From Streptomyces sp. NP-1717 (lineage in GTDB: Bacteria > Actinomycetota > Actinomycetes > Streptomycetales > Streptomycetaceae): 34,448 nucleotides of DNA. The translations under genes were made by a program, and so were the position numbers. This document shows positions 16,439 through 24,212 of the stretch, piece by piece (position 1 is the stretch's first letter; every line of letters starts with the position of its first letter). The notes beneath the pieces are model-generated. The model searched no databases. It was given only the letters and a program-made list of their open reading frames with translations, and was not told the DNA's origin. The stretch spans positions 1 through 34,448 of the forward strand of contig NZ_JAAPBF010000060.1 of the NCBI RefSeq assembly GCF_022695985.1, in the 5' to 3' direction.

Positions 16439-16987
16439 TCAGTGCGACGCCAGGCGGAAGCTCAGCTGGCCGAAGCTCACCATGTCGCCGTCCCGCACGA
16501 CCACCGTCCCCGTCACCCGGCGACCGTTCACCGTCGTCCCGTTCGTCGATCCCAGATCCCGCAGCACCCACCGACCACCCTGCATCATCAGCTCGGCGTG
16601 CAGCCGGGAGACGGTGTCGTCGCTGAGCCGGAGCCCGTTCATCGGATCGCGGCCGATACGCAGCGGCGCGGGGCCCGGATCGGGCAGCAGCAGCTTCGGC
16701 AGCCGCTCGATCTGCCAGGCCCGCCGCAGTCGTGCGGAGAACGCCGACGCCCGGCCCACCGCGCCGAACACCCGCCGCGCCCAGCGGCCGTCCGTGTCCA
16801 GGTCGGCGGTGAGCACCGCCAGCTCCTCGGACCTGCGCGCGGCCAGCGCCAGGTCCATGCGGCGTATGAAGGTGTCGTGCGACAGTTTTCCCTGTGCCGC
16901 CCCTTCTCTGAGGACCGCGAGCACACGGTCGCGCTCGGCGTCGGACAGCCGCGCGGGATACGTGTGGAACTCGAACGAGGACGTCAC
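16439..16987 (-). CDS. DUF1707 and FHA domain protein
   Basis: A 182-residue protein. The N-terminal DUF1707 module (LSDAERDRVLAVLREGAAQGKLSHDTFIRRMDLALAARRSEEL) ends near residue 65. A basic linker leads to an FHA domain (about 105-180) with the phosphothreonine-binding residues GR (LRIGRDP), S-x-x-H (SRLHAEL) and the NG pair (DLGSTNGTTVNG). It should bind a Thr-phosphorylated partner, probably a substrate of a Ser/Thr kinase encoded elsewhere. The start is a GTG at 16987 without a clear Shine-Dalgarno. It diverges from the GNAT gene. Confidence 0.88.
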   Translation of the reverse strand: MTSSFEFHTYPARLSDAERDRVLAVLREGAAQGKLSHDTFIRRMDLALAARRSEELAVLTADLDTDGRWARRVFGAVGRASAFSARLRRAWQIERLPKLLLPDPGPAPLRIGRDPMNGLRLSDDTVSRLHAELMMQGGRWVLRDLGSTNGTTVNGRRVTGTVVVRDGDMVSFGQLSFRLASH

Positions 16988-17111
16988 ATGACTGATTGTC
17001 GGGCCGAGTCCGTGACGTGTCCAGAAGGGTCACGGGACGGTGACGAAATTGGTTCGACCGCCCCCGGGCTGGTCGTTTACGGTGAGCGCCCCTTCCTGGA
17101 GGCCCACTTAC

Positions 17112-18020
17112 ATGACCGAACCGGTCTTCCGTCAGCTCACCGACTCCGAGGCACCCCTCTTCCGTTCGATGCCCGACGCGGGGCTCGTCGGCCGCGCGAT
17201 CGCCGGGGTCGAGTACCGCACCGTCGCCGAGGGCGGCGACTACCGCACCGAGTGGAGCTGGGTGGCGCTGCGCGACGGCGTCGTCGTGGCCCGCGCCGCC
17301 TGGTGGGGCGGGCCCGACGACCGCGAGCCGCTGCTCCTGAACTGGTTCGACGTCGCGGCCGGCGAGGACGACGCCGGCGCCGAACTGCTGCGCCGCGCGC
17401 CCTGGAACGTCGAGTACGAACTGATCGCGCCCGCCGGCTGGCGCGACGACCCGGCGCTCCGCGCGGCCGTCGAGTCCCGGACGGACGCCGCACGGGCGGC
17501 CGGCATGAAACCGCTGGTGGAGCGCTTCCAGTACCGGTGGACGCCCGATCTGGGGCTGCCCGGGCGGCCGGGCCGCCTGGAGTTCCGCCCCGAGCCCGAC
17601 GACGACGTGATCTTCGACGTGCTGCGCCGCGTCCACTCGGCGACGCTCGACGCGCACGCGTCGCGCACGACCGACGAGGAGGGTCTGGACCGGGCCGCCC
17701 AGGAGGAGCTGGACTTCTTCCGCTGGTGCCCGTCGCCGCGCGAGTGGTGGCAGTTGGCGTACGACCCGGACGGCCGCCTCGTCGGCATCCACGTACCCGC
17801 GCACAACCCGTCCGGGCCGTGCGTCGGGTTCATCGGGGTCGTACCGGAGCAGCGCGGCCACGGGTACGCGTACGACCTGCTGGTCGAGTGCACGAACGTG
17901 CTGGCGGAGAACGGGGCGGCGTTCATCGCGGGCGCCACGGACCGGGGGAACTTCCCGATGGCCGCGCATTTCACGCGCGCGGGCTACCCGGTGGTCCAGG
18001 AGCGGATCCATCTGGTCTGA
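17112..18020 (+). CDS. GNAT-family N-acetyltransferase
   Basis: A 302-residue acyl-CoA-dependent transferase. The C-terminal GNAT core shows VGFIGVVPEQRGHGYAYDLL, with the Q/RxxGxG/A acetyl-CoA loop as QRGHGYA, followed by ATDRGNFPMAAHFTRAGYPV. The N-terminal half is a degenerate second GNAT-like region. The ATG at 17112 has GGAGG 9 nt upstream and is preferred over the upstream in-frame start at 17040. The substrate is unknown; its position before treZ is not enough to infer a sugar role. Confidence 0.87.
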   Translation: MTEPVFRQLTDSEAPLFRSMPDAGLVGRAIAGVEYRTVAEGGDYRTEWSWVALRDGVVVARAAWWGGPDDREPLLLNWFDVAAGEDDAGAELLRRAPWNVEYELIAPAGWRDDPALRAAVESRTDAARAAGMKPLVERFQYRWTPDLGLPGRPGRLEFRPEPDDDVIFDVLRRVHSATLDAHASRTTDEEGLDRAAQEELDFFRWCPSPREWWQLAYDPDGRLVGIHVPAHNPSGPCVGFIGVVPEQRGHGYAYDLLVECTNVLAENGAAFIAGATDRGNFPMAAHFTRAGYPVVQERIHLV

Positions 18021-18071
18021 CCGGTTCCGGTCGTCTCCGGCGAATCGACGCGATCGCCGGGCCTCCGGCCT

Positions 18072-18103
18072 GCACTCTTGTCACCATATGGTGACAAGAG
18101 TGC
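18072..18103. promoter_or_regulatory. Perfect 32-bp palindrome upstream of treZ
   Basis: GCACTCTTGTCACCAT is followed immediately by its exact complement, 16 bp per arm with no spacer. It ends 31 bp before the treZ GTG and lies after the GNAT stop. This is the length and symmetry expected of an operator for a dimeric or tetrameric repressor. It could also form an RNA hairpin. The arms share GCACTC/GAGTGC with the HrcA CIRCE element, but the spacing is different, so it is not CIRCE. Confidence 0.8.
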
Positions 18104-18134
18104 CGACGGCAGAGGCGATCGAGGGGGAGCATTC

Positions 18135-19886
18135 GTGCAGTTCGAGGTCTGGGCACCGAAAGCGCAGGACCGGGTGACGCTCCGTCTGGGAGACGCCGCC
18201 GACCACACCATGGCCCGCGATCCGCTCCGCGAGGGCTGGTGGACCGCCGACGTACCCGCGTCCGACGGCGACCGCTACGGCTTCTCGCTGGACGGCGGCC
18301 CCGTGCTGCCCGATCCCCGTTCGCGCCGCCAGCCGGACGGACCGGACGGCCTCAGCGCGGTCGTCGACCAGCGCGCGTACGAGTGGGCCGATCCCTGGCG
18401 CGGCCGTCCGCTGCCGGGCGCGGTCCTCTACGAGCTCCACATCGGCACGTTCACCGACGAGGGCACCCTCGACGCCGCAGCGGCCCATCTCGCCCCGCTG
18501 GCCGCGCTGGGCATCACACACGTCGAGCTGATGCCGGTGTGCCCCTTCCCGGGGACCCACGGTTGGGGGTACGAGGGTGTGTCGTTGTGGGCGGTCCACG
18601 AGCCCTACGGCGGACCCGAGGCGCTGAAGCGCTTCGTCGACACCGCCCACGGTCTCGGCCTGGGCGTCGTGCTCGACGTCGTGCACAACCACCTGGGCCC
18701 GTCAGGCAACTACCTGCCCGTGTTCGGCCCGTACTTCACCGACACGCACCACACGCCCTGGGGCTCCGCCGTCAACCTCGACGCCCCCGGGTCGGACGAG
18801 GTCCGCGCGTATCTGCTTCAGAGCGCCCTCGCCTGGCTGCGTGACTACCGTCTCGACGGGCTGCGGCTCGACGCGGTGCACGCCCTGGCCGACACACGCG
18901 CGCTGACCTTCCTCGAAGAGCTGTCGGCCGCCGTCGACGCGCTCTCCGCCGAGCTGGCCAGGCCGCTGTTCCTGATCGCCGAGTCCGATCTGGGCGATCC
19001 CCGGACGACCGCGCCGCGCCCGAAGGGCGGTCTCGGACTGCACGCCCAGTGGAACGACGACTTCCACCACGCGCTGCACGCCGCGCTCACCGGCGAATCG
19101 CAGGGCTACTACGCCGACTTCGCGGCCGAGCCGATCGCCGCGGTGGCCAAGACCCTGACCCGTGCCTTCTTCCACGACGGTACGTATTCGAGTTTCCGGG
19201 GCCGGACGCACGGCCGCCCCGTCGACCCCGCCAGGACCTCCGCCCACCGCTTCCTCGGTTACGCGCAGACCCACGACCAGATCGGCAACCGCGCGCTCGG
19301 CGACCGGCTGTCGGCGACCCTCTCCCCCGGTCTGCTGGCGTGCGCCGCCGCGCTCGTGCTGACCGGCCCGTTCACGCCGATGCTCTTCATGGGCGAGGAG
19401 TGGGGCGCCCGTACACCGTGGCAGTTCTTCACCGACCACCAGGACCCGGAGCTGGCGGAGGCCGTACGCAACGGCAGGCGGCGGGAGTTCGCGGCGCACG
19501 GCTGGGCGGCCGAGTCCATCCCCGACCCGCAGGACCCGGCGACGCGCGACCGCTCGTGCCTGGACCGGACGGAGCCGGCCCGCGAGCCGCACGCCCGGCT
19601 GCTGACCTGGCACCGCGACCTGATCGCCCTGCGCCACAGCCACCCGGACCTGTCCGACCCGGACCTCGCGACGGTGAAGGTGGCGTACGACGAGGGCGCG
19701 CGCTGGCTCGCGTACCGGCGCGGTGATCTGCGGGTCGCCCTGAACCTGTCCGAGCGGCCCGCCGAGATCCCCCTGGGCGGCCGGAGCGGCCAGGTGCTGG
19801 TGGCCTGGGAGCCCGTGGAGCCGCCCGGCCCCGACGGGGTGCTGCGGCTGCCGCCGGAGTCGTGCGCGGTGCTGTCCGGCGGCTGA
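18135..19886 (+). CDS. treZ: Malto-oligosyltrehalose trehalohydrolase TreZ
   Basis: A 583-residue GH13_10 enzyme that cuts maltooligosyl-trehalose to release trehalose. An N-terminal CBM48-like domain (FEVWAPKAQDRVTLRLG) precedes the barrel. Conserved regions are DVVHNHLGPSG, GLRLDAVHAL (nucleophile Asp), FLIAESDL (acid Glu) and YAQTHDQIGNR. The GTG at 18135 has GGGGGAG 5 nt upstream; a TTG-started extension would begin inside the palindrome and is unlikely. With glgX and treY it completes the glycogen-to-trehalose route, though each appears to have its own transcription unit. Confidence 0.95.
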   Translation: MQFEVWAPKAQDRVTLRLGDAADHTMARDPLREGWWTADVPASDGDRYGFSLDGGPVLPDPRSRRQPDGPDGLSAVVDQRAYEWADPWRGRPLPGAVLYELHIGTFTDEGTLDAAAAHLAPLAALGITHVELMPVCPFPGTHGWGYEGVSLWAVHEPYGGPEALKRFVDTAHGLGLGVVLDVVHNHLGPSGNYLPVFGPYFTDTHHTPWGSAVNLDAPGSDEVRAYLLQSALAWLRDYRLDGLRLDAVHALADTRALTFLEELSAAVDALSAELARPLFLIAESDLGDPRTTAPRPKGGLGLHAQWNDDFHHALHAALTGESQGYYADFAAEPIAAVAKTLTRAFFHDGTYSSFRGRTHGRPVDPARTSAHRFLGYAQTHDQIGNRALGDRLSATLSPGLLACAAALVLTGPFTPMLFMGEEWGARTPWQFFTDHQDPELAEAVRNGRRREFAAHGWAAESIPDPQDPATRDRSCLDRTEPAREPHARLLTWHRDLIALRHSHPDLSDPDLATVKVAYDEGARWLAYRRGDLRVALNLSERPAEIPLGGRSGQVLVAWEPVEPPGPDGVLRLPPESCAVLSGG

Positions 19887-19967
19887 ACGGGGGAGGCTGA
19901 ACGCCCGGAGCCGGAAAGGGATTCTGCCGCGAGGAAAATCATCTGCCCTGGTGTGCGCTCGAACGTC

Positions 19968-19973
19968 TAGCGT
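19968..19973 (+). promoter_or_regulatory. -10 box of a probable leaderless aldo/keto reductase promoter
   Basis: TAGCGT is followed by 7 nt and the ATG at 19981; no Shine-Dalgarno is present. The 11 bp CGTCTAGCGTC around it are identical to the same region upstream of the erm leader, at the same distance from the start codon. The -35 region is weak. Confidence 0.5.
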
Positions 19974-19980
19974 CTACGCC

Positions 19981-20964
19981 ATGAAGCAGCGAACTCTCGG
20001 CAGGACAGGACTCCGTGTCAGCGAACTGTGTCTCGGCACGATGACCTTCGTGAAGGGCGACGAGGCGGGCGCGCACCGCATCCTCGACACCTTCACGGAG
20101 GCCGGCGGCACCTTCCTCGACACGGCGGACGCGTACGGCCAGGGCGTCTCGGAGGAGATTCTCGGCGGCTGGCTGAAGGGACGCGACCGCGACGGACTCG
20201 TCGTCGCGACGAAGGTGGCCCTCCCGATGGGCGAGGGCCCCAACGACGCGGGCCTGAGCCGCAAGCACATCATCGCGTCGGTGGAGGCGAGCCTGCGGCG
20301 GCTCGGCACCGACTACATCGACCTGTACCAGACGCACGTCTGGGACTTCAGGACCCCGATCGAGGAGACCCTCGGCACGCTCGACACCCTCGTGAAGGCG
20401 GGCAAGGTCCGCTATCTCGGCGCGAGCAACGTCTCGCCCGGCCAGCTCCAGCGGGCGCTGGACGTGGCCGACCGGCGGGGCTGGGCACCGTACGTCTGCC
20501 TCCAGCCGATCTACAACCTCCTGGCGCGCGAGGTGGAGTGGGAGCTGCTGCCGCAGAGCGAGGCGGCGGGCGTCGGTGTCATCCCGTACAGCCCTCTCCA
20601 GGGCGGCTGGCTGACCGGCAAGTACACGCGCGGCATGACGTCGGTCCCGCCCGGCAGCCGCGAGTCGCACGGTGACGGCGAGAGCTGGCGTGGCCGGGAC
20701 AACGACGAGACCTGGCGGGTCGTGGAGACCGTGCAGGCGATCGCGGACGAGACGGAGCACACGCCCTCGCAGGTGGCGCTGCGCTGGCTGCTGGACCGGC
20801 CGGGGGTCACGGCCCCGATCATCGGCGCGCGCACGCACGACCAGCTGACGGACAATCTGGGCGCGGTGGGCTGGGAGTTGACGGAGGATCAGACGGCGCG
20901 CCTGGACGAGGCGAGCGCACGGCCGCTGCCGTATCCGTACAACGTGCTGTCGCGCTTCGTCTGA
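19981..20964 (+). CDS. Aldo/keto reductase
   Basis: A 327-residue NADPH-dependent oxidoreductase with a TIM-barrel fold. The catalytic tetrad is visible: Asp and Tyr in FLDTADAYGQG, Lys in VVATKVAL, His in DLYQTHVWD. The cofactor end has APIIGARTHDQLTDNLGA. The start MKQRTLGRTGLRVSELCLGTM is typical of the YajO/PdxI-like branch. The substrate is unknown. It is probably monocistronic: preceded by its own promoter and followed by a strong hairpin. Confidence 0.92.
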   Translation: MKQRTLGRTGLRVSELCLGTMTFVKGDEAGAHRILDTFTEAGGTFLDTADAYGQGVSEEILGGWLKGRDRDGLVVATKVALPMGEGPNDAGLSRKHIIASVEASLRRLGTDYIDLYQTHVWDFRTPIEETLGTLDTLVKAGKVRYLGASNVSPGQLQRALDVADRRGWAPYVCLQPIYNLLAREVEWELLPQSEAAGVGVIPYSPLQGGWLTGKYTRGMTSVPPGSRESHGDGESWRGRDNDETWRVVETVQAIADETEHTPSQVALRWLLDRPGVTAPIIGARTHDQLTDNLGAVGWELTEDQTARLDEASARPLPYPYNVLSRFV

Positions 20965-20984
20965 CGCCGGCCCCGGAAGTACGA

Positions 20985-21420
20985 CGACGACCGCCGCGCC
21001 GACCGGTACGGCGCGCCGTCATGGTGCTCACGCGCGTCCGCGACCGACAAGTGGCGATCCGGTCGCTCCGGCGCAGCCGCGAGAGCCGCCGGAACAACCC
21101 GTCGCCGTAGGCGCCGACCGTGACATGGCCGGTGATCACCGACAGGCCAAGCTGCCCCGGCGCCAGCGAGTGCCGGTACCGGCCCGCGCGGTCGCGTGGC
21201 GTCCGGTACGTGCCGGACGCCACGCGCCGGGCGGGGTCTGTCGGACGCGGCCTGCGGCATGCCCGTACTGCCGCACCCGGCCTGCTCCGCACGGCACCTC
21301 GCCGCGTTGTCGCAGTCGCAGGCGCAGTCGGCCGAGTCCGTCCGGTCCGAGGACGATCCTCCGCCTCGCGATTCACCGCAACCGGCCGACGCGAGCCCCG
21401 CCCCGCGGGCGGACAACGCC
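20985..21420 (-). pseudogene. Decayed class F-like sortase
   Basis: On the minus strand, about 21030-21190 encodes DRAGRYRHSLAPGQLGLSVI then TGHVTVGAYGDGLFRRLSRL and RRSDRIA. This matches the sortase core around the catalytic His of the TGH motif. After DRIA the similarity continues only in another frame (LSVADAREHHDG), showing a frameshift, and the Cys/Arg catalytic segment is absent. Upstream, ARGAGLASAGCGESRGGGSSS looks like a lipoprotein-type N terminus in yet another frame. No intact ORF remains, so the gene is dead. The plus strand of this 480-bp stretch holds nothing convincing. Confidence 0.55.
21193..21226. terminator. Long hairpin between the convergent AKR and rph genes
   Basis: A perfect 14-bp stem (CGCGTGGCGTCCGG, 21193-21206, with 21213-21226) and a 6-nt loop. 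It sits inside the sortase remnant and could terminate transcription from either side. Confidence 0.65.
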
Positions 21421-21443
21421 GCTCCCCGGGTGGAGAGCAGCCG

Positions 21444-24053
21444 TCAGGACAGGATCTCGACGTACCCGTCGGTCCCGTGGACACGGATCCGCTGTCCGTC
21501 CCGGATCAGCCGGGTGGCCCGCTCCACGCCCACGACCGCCGGCAGACCGTACTCACGGGCGATCACCGCGCCGTGCGTCATCAGGCCGCCCACCTCCGTC
21601 ACCAGGCCCGCGATCGCGACGAACAGCGGTGACCAACTGGGGTCCGTGTACGCCGTGACGAGGATGTCGCCGGGTTCGAGGTCGGCCTCCGCCATGTCGA
21701 GGACGACGCGGGCCCTGCCCTCGACCGTCCCGGCGGAGACCGGCAGGCCGGTCAGGGCACCGGCCGGCACGTCGTCGCGCCGGTACGCGCCGGTGACTGC
21801 CTCGCCCTCCGAGGTGAGGACCCGGGGCGGTGTGAGCGCGTGATACGAGCGGAACGCGTCCTTGCGCCGCCGGACGAGCCCGTCGTCCACCTTGTTCGAG
21901 CGCACGACGTCGTGGAACTCCTGGAAGGTGAGGTGGAAGACGTCCTCCTTCTCGGCGACCACACCTGCCCGCACGAGGCGCTCGGCCTCCGCCAGCAGCG
22001 CCTGCTTGTAGACGAAGTAGCGGCTGATGATTCCGTACTTCGGGTACTCCCGGTACCCGATGAAGGTGCGGACCCGGTCGATCATCCGCTTGGTCTCATC
22101 GGCCTTCCGGTCCCCGTCCGGCAGGGCCCGCAGGCGTGACAGCACGTCCTGTTCCTTCTGCCGCGCCTTTCGGCGGCCCTCCTCGAAGCGCCGCTGGGCC
22201 GCGCCCGGCCCGAAGTTCCTGACGTTGTCGAGGATCACGGGCACGAGCGTGGTGGGGCGTTCGCTCCAGCGCGGCCTGGTGATGTCGATCTCGCCGGCGC
22301 AGCGCATGCCGTACCGGTCGAGGTAGGACTCGATGGCGTCGCGCGCTCCCGTCCCGCCCGGCAGCTTCGCCAGCTCGACCAGGAATCCCTCGTCCTCCAC
22401 GCCCCGCAGGAACTCCACGACCTCCGGCCGCGAGCGGATCACGTCCGCGACGTCGAGCAGCGCCAGGCCCATCTCCGAGGTGATGTTGCCGGGGGCGGAC
22501 AGGGTGAGCGTGTCGGCGGCGTTCTTCTCGCCTAGCCACTCCCCCAGCTTGTCGTTGAGCCACCAGGTGGCCTCCATGCCCGCCATGATCACCTGAAGGC
22601 TCAGCGGATCGCCGAGTACTCGTTTGTGCTCCTCGAAGGTCTCCAACAGGAAGTCGAACAGCGCCGGTCCGGTCTTCGTCCGGATGTCGCGCCTCAGGGC
22701 GGCGACGGACGCCTGACTGCGCTCGATCAGCTCGGTGACGACGGCCGGATCGGTCTCGATCGGGGCGGGCGCACCGGCCGCACCGGAAGGCGGTCCGCCC
22801 GGACCCGGGCGCGGCTCCGGGAGCGTCGGGACGAACCCGTCGCGGTCGAGGACGGTCTCCAGCGCGTCCCTGATCAGCGGATCGCCTCTCCCCACGACGT
22901 CCAGGAAGCCCGCCCGGCTCGCGGGCGAGGCCAGGCGCCGGGTGGCGTCGACGAACAGCCTCCCGCCGGCCTCCAGCATCGGCGCCATGGCCGTCAGCCG
23001 CCAGACGGAGAGCCCCAGGGGCTTCATCGGGTCGGTCATCATCTGCTGATGGCCTACGGAGAGGTAGACGTGATTGTCCTGGTCACCGACTTCGGGAAGG
23101 GGGAACAGCGTCGTGATCGGCCGGCTCTGCACGATCCGGAAGCCGTCGTCGGCCAGACACCACTCGATGTCCTGCGGGCAGCCGAAGTGCGCCTCGATCC
23201 GCCGCCCGAGCTCCACGAGCCGCACGACCTGAGCGTCCGTCAGCGCGGGTGTCTTCTGCTGCCCCGGGTCGATCGCCACTTCCCGCGTACCGCCGTCGGG
23301 CAGGGCCTGCACGGCACGCTGTTTGGCGGCGATCGTCCTGCCGACGATCTCGCCGTCCCGCACCGTGTGGACGTCCGGGTTCACCAGACCGGAGACCAGC
23401 GCCTCGCCGAGGCCGAAGCCCGAGTCCACGGTGGCGACCTTCCGGTTGCCGGTGACGGGGTCGGCGGTGAACAGGATGCCGGCCGCCTGCGGAAAGACCA
23501 TCCGCTGCACGACCACGGCCATGTGGACCGTACGGTGATCGATCCCGTTGCGGCGGCGGTAGGTCACGGCCCGCTCGGTGAACAGCGAGGCCCAGCACCG
23601 GCTGATGTGCCGGAGGACCTCCTCCGGCCCCATGACGTTCAGGTAGGTGTCCTGCTGGCCGGCGAAGGAGGCCGTCGGCAGGTCCTCCGCCGTGGCGCTG
23701 GACCGGACGGCGCAGGCGGCCCGTTCACCGAGCCGGGCGAGCGAGCCGGTGATCGCCGCCGCGAGATCGACCGGGACGGCGACGGACTCGATGGTCCGGC
23801 GGATCAGCGCGCTGAGCGTACGGATCCCCTCCCGGTCGTCCGGGTCCAGGCGCGACAGCTCGTCGAGCCGGTCACCGATCGCCGGTGCTTCCGCCATGAC
23901 CCGCCGGAACGCGTCCGTCGTCACACAGAAGCCGCCCGGCACATCGATGCCCTCGATCCGCGACAGCACGCCCAGGTGCGCGCCCTTGCCGCCGACGACC
24001 GTGACCTGTGTCCCGTCCACCTCTTGAAGATCAAGTACGTACCGCCCGGTCAT
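21444..24053 (-). CDS. rph: Rifampin phosphotransferase
   Basis: An 869-residue dikinase that transfers the beta-phosphate of ATP to rifamycins (21-OH) and inactivates them. Domain order is as in known Rph enzymes: N-terminal ATP-grasp (VVGGKGAHLGVLSRI, CAVRSSATAEDLPTASFAGQ, IEWCLADDGFRIVQSRPIT), a large central rifamycin-binding domain, and a C-terminal swivelling His domain with GGLMTHGAVIAREYGLP. The phosphoryl-carrying His is about residue 827, very close to the position in the Listeria enzyme, and total length agrees. The ATG at 24053 follows GGGGGA. A PEP synthase is excluded by the missing PEP-binding barrel. An RAE-like repeat in the promoter supports rifamycin-linked regulation. Confidence 0.93.
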   Translation of the reverse strand: MTGRYVLDLQEVDGTQVTVVGGKGAHLGVLSRIEGIDVPGGFCVTTDAFRRVMAEAPAIGDRLDELSRLDPDDREGIRTLSALIRRTIESVAVPVDLAAAITGSLARLGERAACAVRSSATAEDLPTASFAGQQDTYLNVMGPEEVLRHISRCWASLFTERAVTYRRRNGIDHRTVHMAVVVQRMVFPQAAGILFTADPVTGNRKVATVDSGFGLGEALVSGLVNPDVHTVRDGEIVGRTIAAKQRAVQALPDGGTREVAIDPGQQKTPALTDAQVVRLVELGRRIEAHFGCPQDIEWCLADDGFRIVQSRPITTLFPLPEVGDQDNHVYLSVGHQQMMTDPMKPLGLSVWRLTAMAPMLEAGGRLFVDATRRLASPASRAGFLDVVGRGDPLIRDALETVLDRDGFVPTLPEPRPGPGGPPSGAAGAPAPIETDPAVVTELIERSQASVAALRRDIRTKTGPALFDFLLETFEEHKRVLGDPLSLQVIMAGMEATWWLNDKLGEWLGEKNAADTLTLSAPGNITSEMGLALLDVADVIRSRPEVVEFLRGVEDEGFLVELAKLPGGTGARDAIESYLDRYGMRCAGEIDITRPRWSERPTTLVPVILDNVRNFGPGAAQRRFEEGRRKARQKEQDVLSRLRALPDGDRKADETKRMIDRVRTFIGYREYPKYGIISRYFVYKQALLAEAERLVRAGVVAEKEDVFHLTFQEFHDVVRSNKVDDGLVRRRKDAFRSYHALTPPRVLTSEGEAVTGAYRRDDVPAGALTGLPVSAGTVEGRARVVLDMAEADLEPGDILVTAYTDPSWSPLFVAIAGLVTEVGGLMTHGAVIAREYGLPAVVGVERATRLIRDGQRIRVHGTDGYVEILS

Positions 24054-24094
24054 CGTTCCCCCAGCATTTCCGCAGGTTGTGGCTTCGGCCGCCG

Positions 24095-24130
24095 ATTTTG
24101 CGCCACCACCCGGGTCTTGCCGCAAGCCCC
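24095..24130 (-). promoter_or_regulatory. rph promoter with RAE-like inverted repeat
   Basis: A 19-bp inverted repeat (24112-24130; minus strand GGGGCTTGCGGCAAGACCC, one mismatch between 9-bp arms) matches the size and position of the rifamycin-associated element known upstream of actinobacterial rifamycin-inactivation genes. It contains a possible -35, TTGCGG, with CAAAAT (24100-24095) 19 bp downstream as -10. The ATG is 58 nt from the repeat. Confidence 0.75.
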
Positions 24131-24153
24131 CCAGTGCGCTATACGTTGAGAGT

Positions 24154-24177
24154 GGCGAGGAGAGAGATCTCCTCGCC
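24154..24177. terminator. Hairpin between the 24213-25184 gene and rph
   Basis: Perfect 10-bp arms (GGCGAGGAGA and complement) with a 4-nt loop, located after the stop of the upstream minus-strand gene and before the rph promoter. It would keep rph under its own control. Confidence 0.6.
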
Positions 24178-24212
24178 TCTGTCTTTTCCCGGCCGCCGAA
24201 CCACGCGGACGG

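Noticed and set aside
18072..18103. HrcA CIRCE element
   Set aside because: The GCACTC/GAGTGC ends match but they are 20 bp apart instead of 9, and treZ is not a chaperone gene.
21444..24053. Phosphoenolpyruvate synthase
   Set aside because: The PEP-binding barrel is absent; domain order with the His domain at the very C terminus and the length fit rifampin phosphotransferase.
22626..24149. 507-codon plus-strand frame opposite rph
   Set aside because: Antisense shadow of a well-supported gene.
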